64,000 nt of DNA from Oceanospirillum linum (GCF_900182785.1 NZ_FXTS01000006.1:62001-126000); one strand, 5' to 3'. Positions 24,757-33,874 are shown, counted from the stretch's first letter. A program made the numbers and translations. Notes: a model not told the origin generated them from the letters alone.

Positions 24757-25935
24757 ATGTCTGATTTTAATAGCCTGCCTTTGCAGGCAACTGGTAAGCC
24801 TCCTTATCTGCTGACGCCGGGGCCGATTACGACTACCGATACGGTTAAAGCTGCCATGCTACGTGACTGGGGCTCCTGGGATGGTGACTTCCGGCAGATG
24901 ACCCGCCAACTGTGCGATCAGCTGCTGGACGTTGCTAATGCCAAAGAGAGCCATGTCTGTGTGCCGGTACAGGGCAGCGGGACTTTTGCTGTTGAGGCAA
25001 CGCTGGGCACTCTGGTGCCGAAAGAGGGCAAGGTGCTGATATTGATGAATGGCGCTTACGGTAAGCGCTTAGTTCAGACGCTGGACTATCTGGGCCGTGA
25101 CTACGTCACGCTGGATAAGGGTGACTATTTGCCCCCTATGCCGGATGAGGTGGAAAGTATCCTCAGGGCCGATGCCGAGATCACCCATGTAGCTGTGATT
25201 CACTGTGAAACCAGTTCCGGTATTCTCAACCCGGTGCCTGAAATTGCAGAGGTCGTTGTTCGACTGGGACGCCGTCTGATTATTGATTCCATGAGTGCCT
25301 TTGGTGCGATTCCGGTGGATGCGCAACGTCTGCCGTTTGATGCCCTGATCTCCTCCGCTAACAAATGTTTTGAAGGTGTACCGGGATTTGGTTTCAGTCT
25401 GATCCGTCGTTCTGCACTGGAGCAAAGCAAAGGTAATGCGCACTCACTGAGTCTGGATCTGTATGAGCAGTGGGCTTATCTGGAGAAAACCGGTCAGTGG
25501 CGTTTCACTCCACCAACCCATGTGGTGGCTGCTTTCCTGCAGGCGATGAAAGAACACGCTGAAGAGGGTGGGGTTGCCGGTCGTTTGGCCCGTTACAGTC
25601 GTAACCAGCTGCGTCTGGTAGCCGGTATGAAGGCTCTGGGTTTTCGTACTCTGCTGAATGAGAAATGGTTGTCACCAATCATTGTAACCTTCCTGTCGCC
25701 GCAACATGACAACTTTGATTTCAATACCTTCTATGACCGTATCAAAGCGAAGGGGTTTGTGATCTATCCCGGCAAACTGACTGTGGTGGACAGCTTCCGC
25801 CTGGGCTGTATCGGGCAGCTGTATGACGAACAGATCGATCAGGTACTGGTTGCTATTAAAGCGGTACTGGCAGAGATGCAGATCGAGAGCGGTCACGCGG
25901 AACTACCGGAAGAAAATGCCGTTACGGCGGCTTAA
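24757..25935 (+). CDS. phnW: 2-aminoethylphosphonate--pyruvate transaminase
   Basis: Moves the amino group of AEP to pyruvate, giving phosphonoacetaldehyde and alanine. The 392 residues follow the class V aminotransferase pattern: LLTPGPITTTDTVKAAMLRDW at the N-terminus, VPVQGSGTFAVEA, DSMSAFGA, and the PLP lysine Lys203 in SSANKCFEGVPGFGF. The start is ATG 24757 (MSDFNSLPLQ); the longer open frame back to 24598 crosses the operator and is not used. It is followed after 42 bases by phnX, its usual partner. Confidence 0.95.
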   Translation: MSDFNSLPLQATGKPPYLLTPGPITTTDTVKAAMLRDWGSWDGDFRQMTRQLCDQLLDVANAKESHVCVPVQGSGTFAVEATLGTLVPKEGKVLILMNGAYGKRLVQTLDYLGRDYVTLDKGDYLPPMPDEVESILRADAEITHVAVIHCETSSGILNPVPEIAEVVVRLGRRLIIDSMSAFGAIPVDAQRLPFDALISSANKCFEGVPGFGFSLIRRSALEQSKGNAHSLSLDLYEQWAYLEKTGQWRFTPPTHVVAAFLQAMKEHAEEGGVAGRLARYSRNQLRLVAGMKALGFRTLLNEKWLSPIIVTFLSPQHDNFDFNTFYDRIKAKGFVIYPGKLTVVDSFRLGCIGQLYDEQIDQVLVAIKAVLAEMQIESGHAELPEENAVTAA

Positions 25936-25977
25936 TTTTTATCGTTGAATGACCACGTTTTAGTTAAGGATTTTTAT

Positions 25978-26805
25978 ATGTATCAGTTTACCCGTCGTTA
26001 TATGGGGCCCCTGCAGGCTGTGATTATGGACTGGGCTGGCACCACGGTGGATTTTGGTTCCATGGCACCGATTCACGCGTTTTGCCGTTTGTTTGAACAG
26101 AACAAAACACCGATCACCGTTGCTGAGGCCCGGGCCCCTATGGGGGCAGAAAAGCGTGAGCATATCCGTCAGCTATGTGAGATGCCCCGTGTACGTGAAG
26201 CCTGGTTTACAGCCCACGGTGCCGAGCCAACCACTGCTGATATCGACCGCATGTACGAAGAGTTTGTCCCGCTGCAGATTGCTGCGATTGCTCAGTGTGG
26301 TCAGCTGATTCCGGGTCTTAAGGAGACGTTAGCCTGGTGTCGTGAGCAGGAGATCGCTATCGGTGCTAATACCGGTTACGCCGAGCGCATGATCGAAGGC
26401 CTGCTGGCTTCTGCCTCAGAGCAGGGCTACAAGCCGGACAGTAATGTCTGCGCGACTGATGTACCAAAAGGCCGCCCATATCCGCACATGGCACTGAAAA
26501 ATGCTATTGAGCTGGAGGTTAGCGACGTGGCTGCCTGCGTTAAAATTGACGATACTCTGACCGGTATCGATGAAGGTTTGTCTGCCGGTATGTGGACCAT
26601 CGGCGTGGCGGTCAGCGGTAACGAAGTGGGCCTGACCCTTGATGAGTGGCAGGCGCTGCCCGAAGAAGAGCAGCAGATACGTCGTCGTTCGGCCTATCAG
26701 CGCTTCTATCAGGCCGGTGCGCACTATGTTGTGGATTCTATCGCGGATGCGGTGCCTTGCCTGATGGAGATTCAGGAGCGTCTGGCAGCAGGGGATGCCC
26801 CTTGA
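25978..26805 (+). CDS. phnX: Phosphonoacetaldehyde hydrolase (phosphonatase)
   Basis: Cleaves the C-P bond of phosphonoacetaldehyde to acetaldehyde and phosphate. A 275-residue HAD-fold enzyme: nucleophile Asp18 in IMDWAGTTVDFGS, and the Schiff-base lysine Lys59 in PMGAEKREHIRQL, which separates phosphonatases from other HAD enzymes. ATDVPKGRPYPHMAL and VKIDDTLTGIDEGL are the later HAD motifs. ATG 25978 has TAAGGA upstream. The stop overlaps the TTG start of the EamA gene. Confidence 0.95.
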   Translation: MYQFTRRYMGPLQAVIMDWAGTTVDFGSMAPIHAFCRLFEQNKTPITVAEARAPMGAEKREHIRQLCEMPRVREAWFTAHGAEPTTADIDRMYEEFVPLQIAAIAQCGQLIPGLKETLAWCREQEIAIGANTGYAERMIEGLLASASEQGYKPDSNVCATDVPKGRPYPHMALKNAIELEVSDVAACVKIDDTLTGIDEGLSAGMWTIGVAVSGNEVGLTLDEWQALPEEEQQIRRRSAYQRFYQAGAHYVVDSIADAVPCLMEIQERLAAGDAP

Positions 26806-27698
26806 GCCCGGAAGCTCTGATTCTGGTACTGATTTCAGCCTGCCTACATGCAGGCTGGAATCTGATCGGTAAGCAGCAATCGCCCAGCCAGGCATTCTTT
26901 GTGATCAGTACCTTCTTTGGGGTTCTGCTGCTCTCTCCCTGGTTATGGCTTAACCCCGTTGCTCTGCCGGATTGGAAGCACCCTTTTTGGCTATGGCTGA
27001 TTTTTTCAGGCTTCTTTCAGGCGATCTATCTGACTGGATTGGCACGGGCTTATAAAAGCGGTGATCTGTCAGTATCGTACCCGCTCGCCAGGGCGCTGCC
27101 GGTTGTACTTGTGCCGCTTTGTTACAGCTTGTCGGAACAGGGCAGTCAAATCAGCAGCGGGCACTTTCCTGCTGTGATTCTGATTGTGGCCGGGGCTTTG
27201 CTATTACCTCTTAACCGACTAAGGGATTGGCATTGGCGGGCTTACCTGCAGCCATCCATTCTATTTGTACTTCTGGCTGCTGTCGGAACAACGGGCTACT
27301 CACTTGTTGATGCCCATGGTATCAACATTTTGCAGAAGGATGCGGGCATGAACCCTTACCAGGCCGGGGCAAGTTATGTGCTTTTACAGGGAATGACCTG
27401 CCTGTTATGGCTGGCTCCCTGGGCTATGTTCTATCAGGAAGAGCGCCGGCAGGCGTTTCGTCTGATCCAGGCACCAAAATGGATGATCTGGGCAGGGCTT
27501 TTTATCATGTTGACCTATCTGATGATTCTGGCCAGTTTTGCCTTGGTGGATGAGGCTAGCTTTGTCGTTGCTTTTCGGCAGATCAGTATTGTTTTAGGGG
27601 TTATTGCAGGTGTTGTTCTGCTCAAGGAGCAACTGAGCCGTTTAAGAGTGGTGTCGGTTAGTCTGATTTTTTTCGGTGTTGTGCTGATCAGTCTGTAA
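26802..27698 (+). CDS. EamA/DMT-family transporter of the AEP locus
   Basis: 298 residues with ten predicted membrane segments in two EamA halves (LILVLISACLHAGWNLIGK opens the first; FALVDEASFVVAFRQISIVL and VVLLKEQLSR close the second). The start is TTG 26802, overlapping the phnX stop by four bases, with AGGGG ahead. Tight coupling to phnX suggests it moves a product or by-product of AEP breakdown, for example alanine made by phnW, or a second substrate; this is inference. The G+C and codon use match the locus. Confidence 0.8.
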   Translation: MSPEALILVLISACLHAGWNLIGKQQSPSQAFFVISTFFGVLLLSPWLWLNPVALPDWKHPFWLWLIFSGFFQAIYLTGLARAYKSGDLSVSYPLARALPVVLVPLCYSLSEQGSQISSGHFPAVILIVAGALLLPLNRLRDWHWRAYLQPSILFVLLAAVGTTGYSLVDAHGINILQKDAGMNPYQAGASYVLLQGMTCLLWLAPWAMFYQEERRQAFRLIQAPKWMIWAGLFIMLTYLMILASFALVDEASFVVAFRQISIVLGVIAGVVLLKEQLSRLRVVSVSLIFFGVVLISL

Positions 27699-27728
27699 TC
27701 ACAGCAGGAGCACCGATCTTATCTGTTA

Positions 27729-27762
27729 TTTCAGGGCGGAGATGTTTTCAGGGCGGAGATGT
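27729..27762. repeat. Two tandem copies of a 17-bp unit
   Basis: TTTCAGGGCGGAGATGT occurs twice in direct succession (27729-27745 and 27746-27762) with no mismatch, about 30 bp after the EamA stop. Function unknown; a simple slippage duplication is possible. Confidence 0.8.
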
Positions 27763-27794
27763 GAAGCAGACTCTTCAGCTTATGCCGCAGGGAG

Positions 27795-27840
27795 GCAGTT
27801 CAGCTCAGAATTTAGTTTTAATCCGGAATAGCTGAACTGC
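27795..27840. repeat. Inverted repeat after the AEP locus
   Basis: GCAGTTCAGCT (27795-27805) and AGCTGAACTGC (27830-27840) are perfect 11-bp arms around 24 bases. No U-tract follows on either strand, so a terminator is only possible with help. Confidence 0.65.
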
Positions 27841-27862
27841 AATAGACACTGGGGCGAGCCAG

Positions 27863-28033
27863 TCAGTAATCGCTGTGGTTACGGGGATTCGGGTTGTCCC
27901 AGCGATCTTTACGCACATGATCGGCTTTAATACGAACCGCTTTTGGCTTTTGTGCCAGCTGTTGCAGGCTCATCCAAAGGCCGGTGCCGATTACCGCAGT
28001 TAAAATCAAAGAAACCATCATTTCTAAGGCCAT
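27863..28033 (-). CDS. 56-residue single-pass membrane protein, unidentified
   Basis: A small gene with AGGAGAG eight bases before ATG 28033. The product starts MALEMMVSLILTAVIGTGLW, one hydrophobic segment of about 20 residues, followed by a basic and polar tail with KPKAVRIKADHVRKDRW and NPNPRNHSDY. The strong ribosome site and the clear membrane-plus-tail design support a real gene. It lies downstream of the TonB receptor gene on the same strand but beyond that gene's terminator. I recognise no family. Confidence 0.65.
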   Translation of the reverse strand: MALEMMVSLILTAVIGTGLWMSLQQLAQKPKAVRIKADHVRKDRWDNPNPRNHSDY

Positions 28034-28240
28034 AGGGAACTCTCCTGTACAACGCGCTAAAGTGGGTGGTTTTGCTTTAGCCGGATCATGTGTTACCCAA
28101 CGCTAAGATCGGGGGTATAAATACTGTGTACACTTTGAGACTAACCCATAGGGAAATAGTTGCCAACTAAATGCTGTTTTTTCTTACTGTTTTACGTGAC
28201 TTCTTAATGACACTGTTTATTGGCGGCGGGTGGTTATCAT

Positions 28241-28266
28241 AAAAAAAGCGCCCACAGAGGGGCGCT
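28241..28266 (-). terminator. Intrinsic terminator of the TonB receptor gene
   Basis: Read on the minus strand: AGCGCCC, loop CTCTGT, GGGCGCT, then seven T. It ends the receptor transcript 30 bases after its stop. Confidence 0.9.
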
Positions 28267-28295
28267 AAAGGATACGTCGATTGGTAGAGTCAGGA

Positions 28296-30599
28296 TTAGA
28301 AGGTTACATTCGCTGAGAACCAGAAGTTACGTGATTTATCTTTGTTGTTGTAATCATCGTAGTAGATTGGCTCGTAAGTTCCGTCACCATTATCCTCAAA
28401 AGCGACTGACTGGCTGGTAAAGTCCTGATCCAACAAGTTGTTAACACGGCCCGTTAGAGTCAGGTTATCCATAGCCTGCCAGGCGGCACCCAGGTGCAGT
28501 ACTTCATAGCTTTTGAAGTAAATGTCACCATCGTCAGTACTCTCGTCGAAGCGTTTACTGCGGGCTTCCATTGACAGGAACACATTCAGGTCATCGCGGG
28601 CCATCCAGTCCAGCGTGGCATTCGCCATATGCTTGGCTGTGCCGGTCAGAGGCTGGCCTTTATCTGCGCCGCTATTTTGCTCACTGTCGGTATAGGTGTA
28701 GTTTGCGCGAACAGAGAGTGTCGGCATAATCTCATAGCTACCGGCAAGCTCAAGTCCTTTAATGGTGGCTTTATCAATATTCACTTTCTTAGAAAACTCG
28801 TCGTAGCCTAAGTCTGCCCAACCGTTACCGATATCGGCGCAAGGCTCAACACCTCCGGTTGCCTCACAGCTGCTCAGGTCACCTTGGCTCGCAATTTTGT
28901 CTTTAAAATTGTTTTGGAAGAGTGTGGCGTTAAAGCTGTGACGTTTAACCGGGTGTTGCCAATAAACAGCAACTTCGGAGCTAACACTGGTTTCCGGTTC
29001 AAGATCCGGTGTACCAACAAATGGCTTGGTACCCTGGCCACCGAAACCTACAATACCTGGGAAAAGGTCGGTTGTTTTAGGTGTTTTATAACCGGTACTG
29101 ACGCCACCTTTAACGGTCCAGCTGTCAGCCAGTGCGTAGACACCATAAAGGCGGGGGCTGAACTGGCCACCAAAGGTTTCATGGTCGTCGTAACGCAGGC
29201 CTGCGGTCAGAACAAAGTCGTTGGTAATAGCCCAGTTATCCTCTGCGAACAGAGACCACATGTTGTGTTCCTGTACTTCCCCGGCTTTATATTCGTCGCC
29301 ATACATTCCAAAAACGCCATCTTCCAGCTCACCGCGAATCACCTGGAAACCGGTAATAACCTGGTGGTCGCCTAAAGGAATATCCAGTTTGCCATCTAAT
29401 GTGTATTGACGGCTTTCCATTGGGCGGTCCGGGCGAGGCAGGTACTTCTCACCGGATAGTGTCTGTAGCTCTGCTTTTGATATGCCTGCATAGGGGTTGT
29501 CCGCAGTGGCTGTACCCTTGGCTGCAGCGTACATAAGATCCATATCCGCACGCTGTTCTGCGGTTAACGGGAGTGTCCGGCCATCATTGGTTGTGCTAAG
29601 ACTGGAGAAGTTCACCAGACTCATGATGTCACCCCAGTGACCTTCATGGCTCAGGGCCCATTCCTCCCGATTAAACTCTTGTTCATCTTTGTAGCCAGCG
29701 CGAGGGGAGCTGTCTTTATACCAGAGGCGATCAATGCTATCGACGGTACCAACCTGACTACCTTCGTTATCGTAAACCTGTTTAGAGGCATCATAATCAA
29801 AGGTTAGCCTATGGTTATCATCAGGGGTAAAGATCAGACTCAGACCACCGGCTTTATTGGTGTTATCAACGGTTTTCCCGCCACTGCCATATCCCAGCTC
29901 CCGCTCATGAACGGTGCCGGATGGATCGGTGACATCAGCATAGTCCGGGGTTGAGGATTCTTTGTCATAGATGCTTCCGCGAAGCCCCATCATCAGCTTA
30001 CCAGGTACAACAGGGCCCATGAAGGAGAAGTCCAGGGTTGTGTCATCACCGTAGTCATCGTTGGTTTGAACGGTGCGGCTAGCTGTAATAGAGCCAGACC
30101 ATTTCTCAGCATCACGTTTGGTGATCACGTTGATCACACCGCCCATGGCATCAGCACCATAAAGGGTAGAGGCCGGGCCACGAATAACTTCGATGCGCTC
30201 AATTGAGTCCAAAGGTGGGATATGGTTAAACTGGTTGCCACCAAAGTTATTGGGGTAGATGTCACCGTGGTTATTCTGACGACGGCCATTGATCAGAATC
30301 AGAGTGTAATCAGATCCCATGCCGCGCATGGAGATACTGCCCTGACCGGTTTTATCCCGGGTTTCACCAACGTCAACACCTTCCAGGTCTTTTACTGCAT
30401 CCAGAAGTGTTGTGTATGGACGGGAACGAAGCTGCTCTTCGGTTATGACCGAAATACTGGCCGGTGCATCGGTGAGTTTCTGTTCAAAACCTGCAGCGGT
30501 AACCACCACAGAATCCATATTCACCTGATCTTCAGCGTGAACGACCGCAGCAATCGCTGCACTCAGTCCGAGTAAAACAGGACGAAAAATAGTCTTCAT
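28296..30599 (-). CDS. TonB-dependent outer-membrane receptor, FepA/CirA-like
   Basis: 767 residues. Signal peptide cut near VVHA (residue 22), then a TonB-box-like segment (MDSVVVTAAGF), a plug domain with SISMRGMGSDYTLILINGRR and RIEVIRGPASTLYGADAMGG, and a 22-strand barrel ending in WFSANVTF. The plug blocks and DAMGGVINVITK match catecholate/ferric siderophore receptors (FepA, PfeA, CirA). A Fur-like site lies upstream. A related receptor is at 57575. Substrate is inferred as a catechol siderophore. Confidence 0.9.
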   Translation of the reverse strand: MKTIFRPVLLGLSAAIAAVVHAEDQVNMDSVVVTAAGFEQKLTDAPASISVITEEQLRSRPYTTLLDAVKDLEGVDVGETRDKTGQGSISMRGMGSDYTLILINGRRQNNHGDIYPNNFGGNQFNHIPPLDSIERIEVIRGPASTLYGADAMGGVINVITKRDAEKWSGSITASRTVQTNDDYGDDTTLDFSFMGPVVPGKLMMGLRGSIYDKESSTPDYADVTDPSGTVHERELGYGSGGKTVDNTNKAGGLSLIFTPDDNHRLTFDYDASKQVYDNEGSQVGTVDSIDRLWYKDSSPRAGYKDEQEFNREEWALSHEGHWGDIMSLVNFSSLSTTNDGRTLPLTAEQRADMDLMYAAAKGTATADNPYAGISKAELQTLSGEKYLPRPDRPMESRQYTLDGKLDIPLGDHQVITGFQVIRGELEDGVFGMYGDEYKAGEVQEHNMWSLFAEDNWAITNDFVLTAGLRYDDHETFGGQFSPRLYGVYALADSWTVKGGVSTGYKTPKTTDLFPGIVGFGGQGTKPFVGTPDLEPETSVSSEVAVYWQHPVKRHSFNATLFQNNFKDKIASQGDLSSCEATGGVEPCADIGNGWADLGYDEFSKKVNIDKATIKGLELAGSYEIMPTLSVRANYTYTDSEQNSGADKGQPLTGTAKHMANATLDWMARDDLNVFLSMEARSKRFDESTDDGDIYFKSYEVLHLGAAWQAMDNLTLTGRVNNLLDQDFTSQSVAFEDNGDGTYEPIYYDDYNNKDKSRNFWFSANVTF

Positions 30600-30698
30600 T
30601 CGTTAGCCCCTATCTGTTTCTTTAGACCGGACAGTAGTGAGTCCTGCCCAGTTTGTGAGTGTATTAACGTGGGGCGGAAGGTTAATGCCTTTGTAAAT

Positions 30699-30717
30699 AA
30701 AAAACATTATCATTTAC
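30699..30717 (-). promoter_or_regulatory. Fur-like site before the TonB receptor gene
   Basis: Read on the minus strand, GTAAATGATAATGTTTTTT matches 13 of 19 positions of the GATAATGATAATCATTATC consensus, by hand count. It lies 100 bases before the receptor start. It is weaker than the other Fur sites in the window. Confidence 0.55.
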
Positions 30718-30850
30718 ATTCTTTACATATAGCAGACGGTAGCAGGGGGCAAGCCTGTTAACTTTTCTTTATTTTTCTGTATCAGTATCAGGCGGATAGC
30801 AGGTTTTCAGGGAGGGCCGACCGTTAAGAACTGTAAGGATCTGCCGGATA

Positions 30851-30894
30851 GCAGTGATTGAATTGTAAGCTGGGTGGCAGTGATTGAATTGTAA
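30851..30894. repeat. Direct repeat of 18 bp, 26 bp apart
   Basis: GCAGTGATTGAATTGTAA occurs at 30851-30868 and again, without mismatch, at 30877-30894. It is followed at 30907-30927 by the inverted repeat GACAATA-N7-TATTGTC. Together they lie in the 60-140 bp before the metallo-hydrolase gene and may be protein-binding sites. Confidence 0.7.
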
Positions 30895-30986
30895 ATAGTG
30901 GCAAGGGACAATAGATGACATATTGTCAGCGCATGTCGCTCGCGGACGAGGCATATCAATGAGTTTATCAGCCCAGAGGCTTTTCT

Positions 30987-31631
30987 ATGCAGTATGAGAT
31001 TATCCCGGTTACCGGTTTTCAGCAGAATTGCACATTATTATGGTGTGATCGTACAAGTGACGCAGCGGTGATCGATCCGGGGGGCGATCTGGAACATATT
31101 TTGGCGCGGGTTGATGCTCTACAGCTTAGATTGACACAAATCTGGCTGACCCATGGTCACATTGATCATGCTGGTGGTACCGGTGAATTAGCTGCAAAAC
31201 TGAATTTGCCAATTATCGGCCCCCATAAAGATGACGAATTCTGGATTGACGGGCTTGCCCAACAGAGCCAGATGTTTGGCTTTCCTGTGGCGCAGCCCTT
31301 TACACCAACTCGCTGGCTTAATGATGGGGATAGACTTGAATTGGGCGATGAACGCTTTCAGGTGCTTCATTGTCCCGGTCATACTCCGGGGCATGTGGTA
31401 TTTTTCCATGAAGGAGCCCGATTAGCCCAGGTGGGTGATGTTTTATTTAAGGGGTCGATTGGTCGAACGGACTTTCCCAAAGGTAATCATGACGATCTGA
31501 TTCAGTCGATCCGTGAGAAGCTGTTCCCTCTGGGGGATGATATTCAGTTTATTCCCGGTCATGGCCCTATGTCGACTTTTGGCCAGGAGCGCAAGAGTAA
31601 TCCTTTCTGTAGTGATCCTAATTTTGGCTAG
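30987..31631 (+). CDS. MBL-fold metallo-hydrolase, glyoxalase II-like (YcbL type)
   Basis: 214 residues of the metallo-beta-lactamase fold. Zinc motif THGHIDH (His56, His58, Asp60, His61), then HCPGHTPGH, GDVLFKGSIGRTDFP and IPGHGPMSTFGQE. Size and motifs agree with the short glyoxalase II-like proteins of the YcbL group, which lack the C-terminal helical domain of GloB. It probably hydrolyses thioesters such as S-lactoylglutathione. It stands alone upstream of the two-component pair. Confidence 0.88.
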   Translation: MQYEIIPVTGFQQNCTLLWCDRTSDAAVIDPGGDLEHILARVDALQLRLTQIWLTHGHIDHAGGTGELAAKLNLPIIGPHKDDEFWIDGLAQQSQMFGFPVAQPFTPTRWLNDGDRLELGDERFQVLHCPGHTPGHVVFFHEGARLAQVGDVLFKGSIGRTDFPKGNHDDLIQSIREKLFPLGDDIQFIPGHGPMSTFGQERKSNPFCSDPNFG

Positions 31632-31694
31632 AAAATCAGTTTAAGAGCTTAAGTACAGCGGTTGTAGCTGTATTATTGCTTCCGATTAACTTTT

Positions 31695-31713
31695 GGTTTT
31701 GATAATCATTATC
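31695..31713 (+). promoter_or_regulatory. Fur box before the two-component genes
   Basis: GGTTTTGATAATCATTATC matches 16 of 19 consensus positions by hand count, and TATAAT lies just downstream (31721-31726). The site sits 45 bases before the response regulator start, so expression should rise when iron is low. Confidence 0.85.
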
Positions 31714-31757
31714 AAGCACATATAATAACCCACACTTTTGTACTGTTGAGGTGGGTG

Positions 31758-32525
31758 ATGAACGCTAAATTTGATCCGCATATTCCAGAAAGTGATAAAC
31801 ATGATGCTGGTCGCAGTGCTTCGTTAGCCTGCAGAGTGCTGCTGGTCGAGGATGATGACGAGGTCAGCAGCCTGGTTCAGGCATCCTTGCAGCAGCAGGG
31901 CTACACTGTTGATCTTTGCTGTGATGGTGAAGCTGGTCTGGATGCGGCTTTGTCCGGATTGCATCAGGTGATCTTGCTGGATGTCATGCTGCCAGGATTG
32001 GATGGCTTAAGTTTACTGAATCGTTTGCGTGCCGGTGAGAAGGATACACCTGTCATTCTGTTATCTGCCCTGGGTGAAGAGCAGGATAGAATCCGTGGTT
32101 TTCATTCCGGTGCGGATGATTACCTGCCAAAGCCCTTTAGCATGCAGGAGCTGATGCTTCGTATTCAGGTTCTTTTGCGTCGCTGTTATGCCGCTGCATC
32201 ACCGGACGATAATGCTGAATTGTCTGATGGCTATCTGCAGTTATGCAAAAAAGAGAAGCGCGCCTGGGTGCGTAATGTTGCTGGTGAGTCCCTTAAAAAG
32301 CTGGATCTGACACCGGTTGAATTTGAGCTGCTTTGGCTTCTGCTGAAACAGAAAGATGAGGTGCTTAGCAGGCCATATCTTTATCAGTTGGTACTTAATC
32401 GCTCTTTCAGCCGTTATGACCGCAGTCTCGATATGCATATCAGTAATTTGCGCAACAAAATTCGTCGTTATTTACCGGATGCGGGTCTGATTCAGACGGT
32501 ACGTGGCCAGGGATATCGTTACTGA
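31758..32525 (+). CDS. OmpR-family response regulator (iron-linked)
   Basis: 255 residues. Receiver domain about 26-140 with acidic pocket EDDDE, phospho-acceptor Asp75 in VILLDVMLPGLDG, and YLPKPFS near the switch lysine; then an OmpR winged helix (LDLTPVEFELLWLLL, YDRSLDMHISNLRNKI, QTVRGQGYRY). It has about 25 extra residues at the N-terminus. ATG 31758 was chosen for the GAGGTGG site; the frame also offers TTG 31746. It overlaps the kinase by one base (TGATG). With a Fur box upstream and siderophore genes nearby it resembles PfeR; that is inference. Confidence 0.9.
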   Translation: MNAKFDPHIPESDKHDAGRSASLACRVLLVEDDDEVSSLVQASLQQQGYTVDLCCDGEAGLDAALSGLHQVILLDVMLPGLDGLSLLNRLRAGEKDTPVILLSALGEEQDRIRGFHSGADDYLPKPFSMQELMLRIQVLLRRCYAAASPDDNAELSDGYLQLCKKEKRAWVRNVAGESLKKLDLTPVEFELLWLLLKQKDEVLSRPYLYQLVLNRSFSRYDRSLDMHISNLRNKIRRYLPDAGLIQTVRGQGYRY

Positions 32526-33874
32526 TGAGTCGGCGTCTTTATGTACTGCTGGTACTGGGGATCTGTCTGGGTACCCTTCTGTTATTTGCAGCAATGCACA
32601 AAGCTGAAGATTTAATTTCACGCCACCTGACCCGTATCAAACCAGAGCATCAGCAGGTGCTGTCTGATTATGCCCGGCGCGCCAGCGAGTTCTACCAGGC
32701 GCGCAACGAGGAAGGTATGCACCGCCTGATTGCTGAAATCAATGAAAAGCATGATACCTGGGCGGCCGTCATTACGCCTAAACTGAATGCTACACTGGGC
32801 ACCCATGTACCGGAAGAGTATCTCGGAGGGCTTAGCTTTCAGCGGAAGCTGGATTGGCCCGTGCACACAGTTTGGCGTGAAGTGCTGATTGGTATTCCCT
32901 TTAAAGATCATGCTGCGAGTCTGGTGTTACGCCTGCCGGAAAGTATGCACCCAAGGCCTAATCTTGCCCTATGGCATATTGGCCTTGTTTGGGTGTTACC
33001 GTTGAGTGTGCTCTTCTTTTTTACCCATTGGCTCTATCGGCACCTGATACGCCCCATCAATATTCTGAAAACAGCGGCTAAGGATCTGGCTTTTAAAGAG
33101 TTTGTGCAGCCGGTACGTCCTCAGCTTGGCAGACGCCAGGATGAACTGGCCGTATTGGCAACGTCTTTTGATGAGATGGCAGAGCGGATTCAGCTACTGG
33201 TCAGTTCTCAACGACAGCTGATTGGCGACCTTTCCCATGAGCTAAGAACTCCGCTGGCGCGTATGAGACTGGTGCAAGGGAGTGATTGGCCTGATGAGCT
33301 GAAACGCGCCAAAATTGATAAGGAGATCAGCCTGATAAACCAGCTGATTGATGATGCCATGACACTGGCTTGGCTGGACAATGAGCAGCGCCGAAATCTG
33401 CCGGAACATCTGCAGGAAGAAGTAAAGCTGGATCAGCTGCTTGATGTTATCTGTGATGATGCTGAATTTGAGTTCGAGAGTAAATTATCCGGCAGCGTTA
33501 TTAAGCGTCATTATGCAAAGGATCTCCTGTTAACCCGAAGCAATACGCTGGCTCTGAGCCAAAGTCTTGAAAATATCATTCGTAATGGCCTGATTCACAG
33601 CCCTGAAGGTTGTGGGCTGACCGTTTGTGTTGAGCCCGGCCCCGAGTACTTTGTTATTCAGGTTCTGGATCAGGGTGTAGGGGTTCCTGAGGCTCAGTTG
33701 GAAAAGATTTTTCATCCCTTTTTTAGACTGGATAAGGCACGTGCCAGGCAGCAGGGTGGTTTTGGTTTAGGTCTTGCGATTGCCCGTAAGCAGGTCAGCC
33801 GTTTAGGTGGCAGCCTGAAAGCAGAGAACTATCCCGGAGCCGGACTTATGGTCTCTTTGCTGTTGCCCCGTTGA
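32525..33874 (+). CDS. Sensor histidine kinase partner of the response regulator
   Basis: 449 residues. A membrane segment at about 5-25, a periplasmic domain of some 130 residues, a second membrane segment near 155-180, a HAMP linker, the dimerisation domain with His238 in LIGDLSHELRTPLARM, and an ATPase domain with N-box NIIRNGLIHSP, G1 DQGVGVP and G2 GGFGLGLAIA. It could sense a ferric siderophore in the periplasm as PfeS does. It is complete and coupled to the regulator gene. Confidence 0.9.
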   Translation: MSRRLYVLLVLGICLGTLLLFAAMHKAEDLISRHLTRIKPEHQQVLSDYARRASEFYQARNEEGMHRLIAEINEKHDTWAAVITPKLNATLGTHVPEEYLGGLSFQRKLDWPVHTVWREVLIGIPFKDHAASLVLRLPESMHPRPNLALWHIGLVWVLPLSVLFFFTHWLYRHLIRPINILKTAAKDLAFKEFVQPVRPQLGRRQDELAVLATSFDEMAERIQLLVSSQRQLIGDLSHELRTPLARMRLVQGSDWPDELKRAKIDKEISLINQLIDDAMTLAWLDNEQRRNLPEHLQEEVKLDQLLDVICDDAEFEFESKLSGSVIKRHYAKDLLLTRSNTLALSQSLENIIRNGLIHSPEGCGLTVCVEPGPEYFVIQVLDQGVGVPEAQLEKIFHPFFRLDKARARQQGGFGLGLAIARKQVSRLGGSLKAENYPGAGLMVSLLLPR

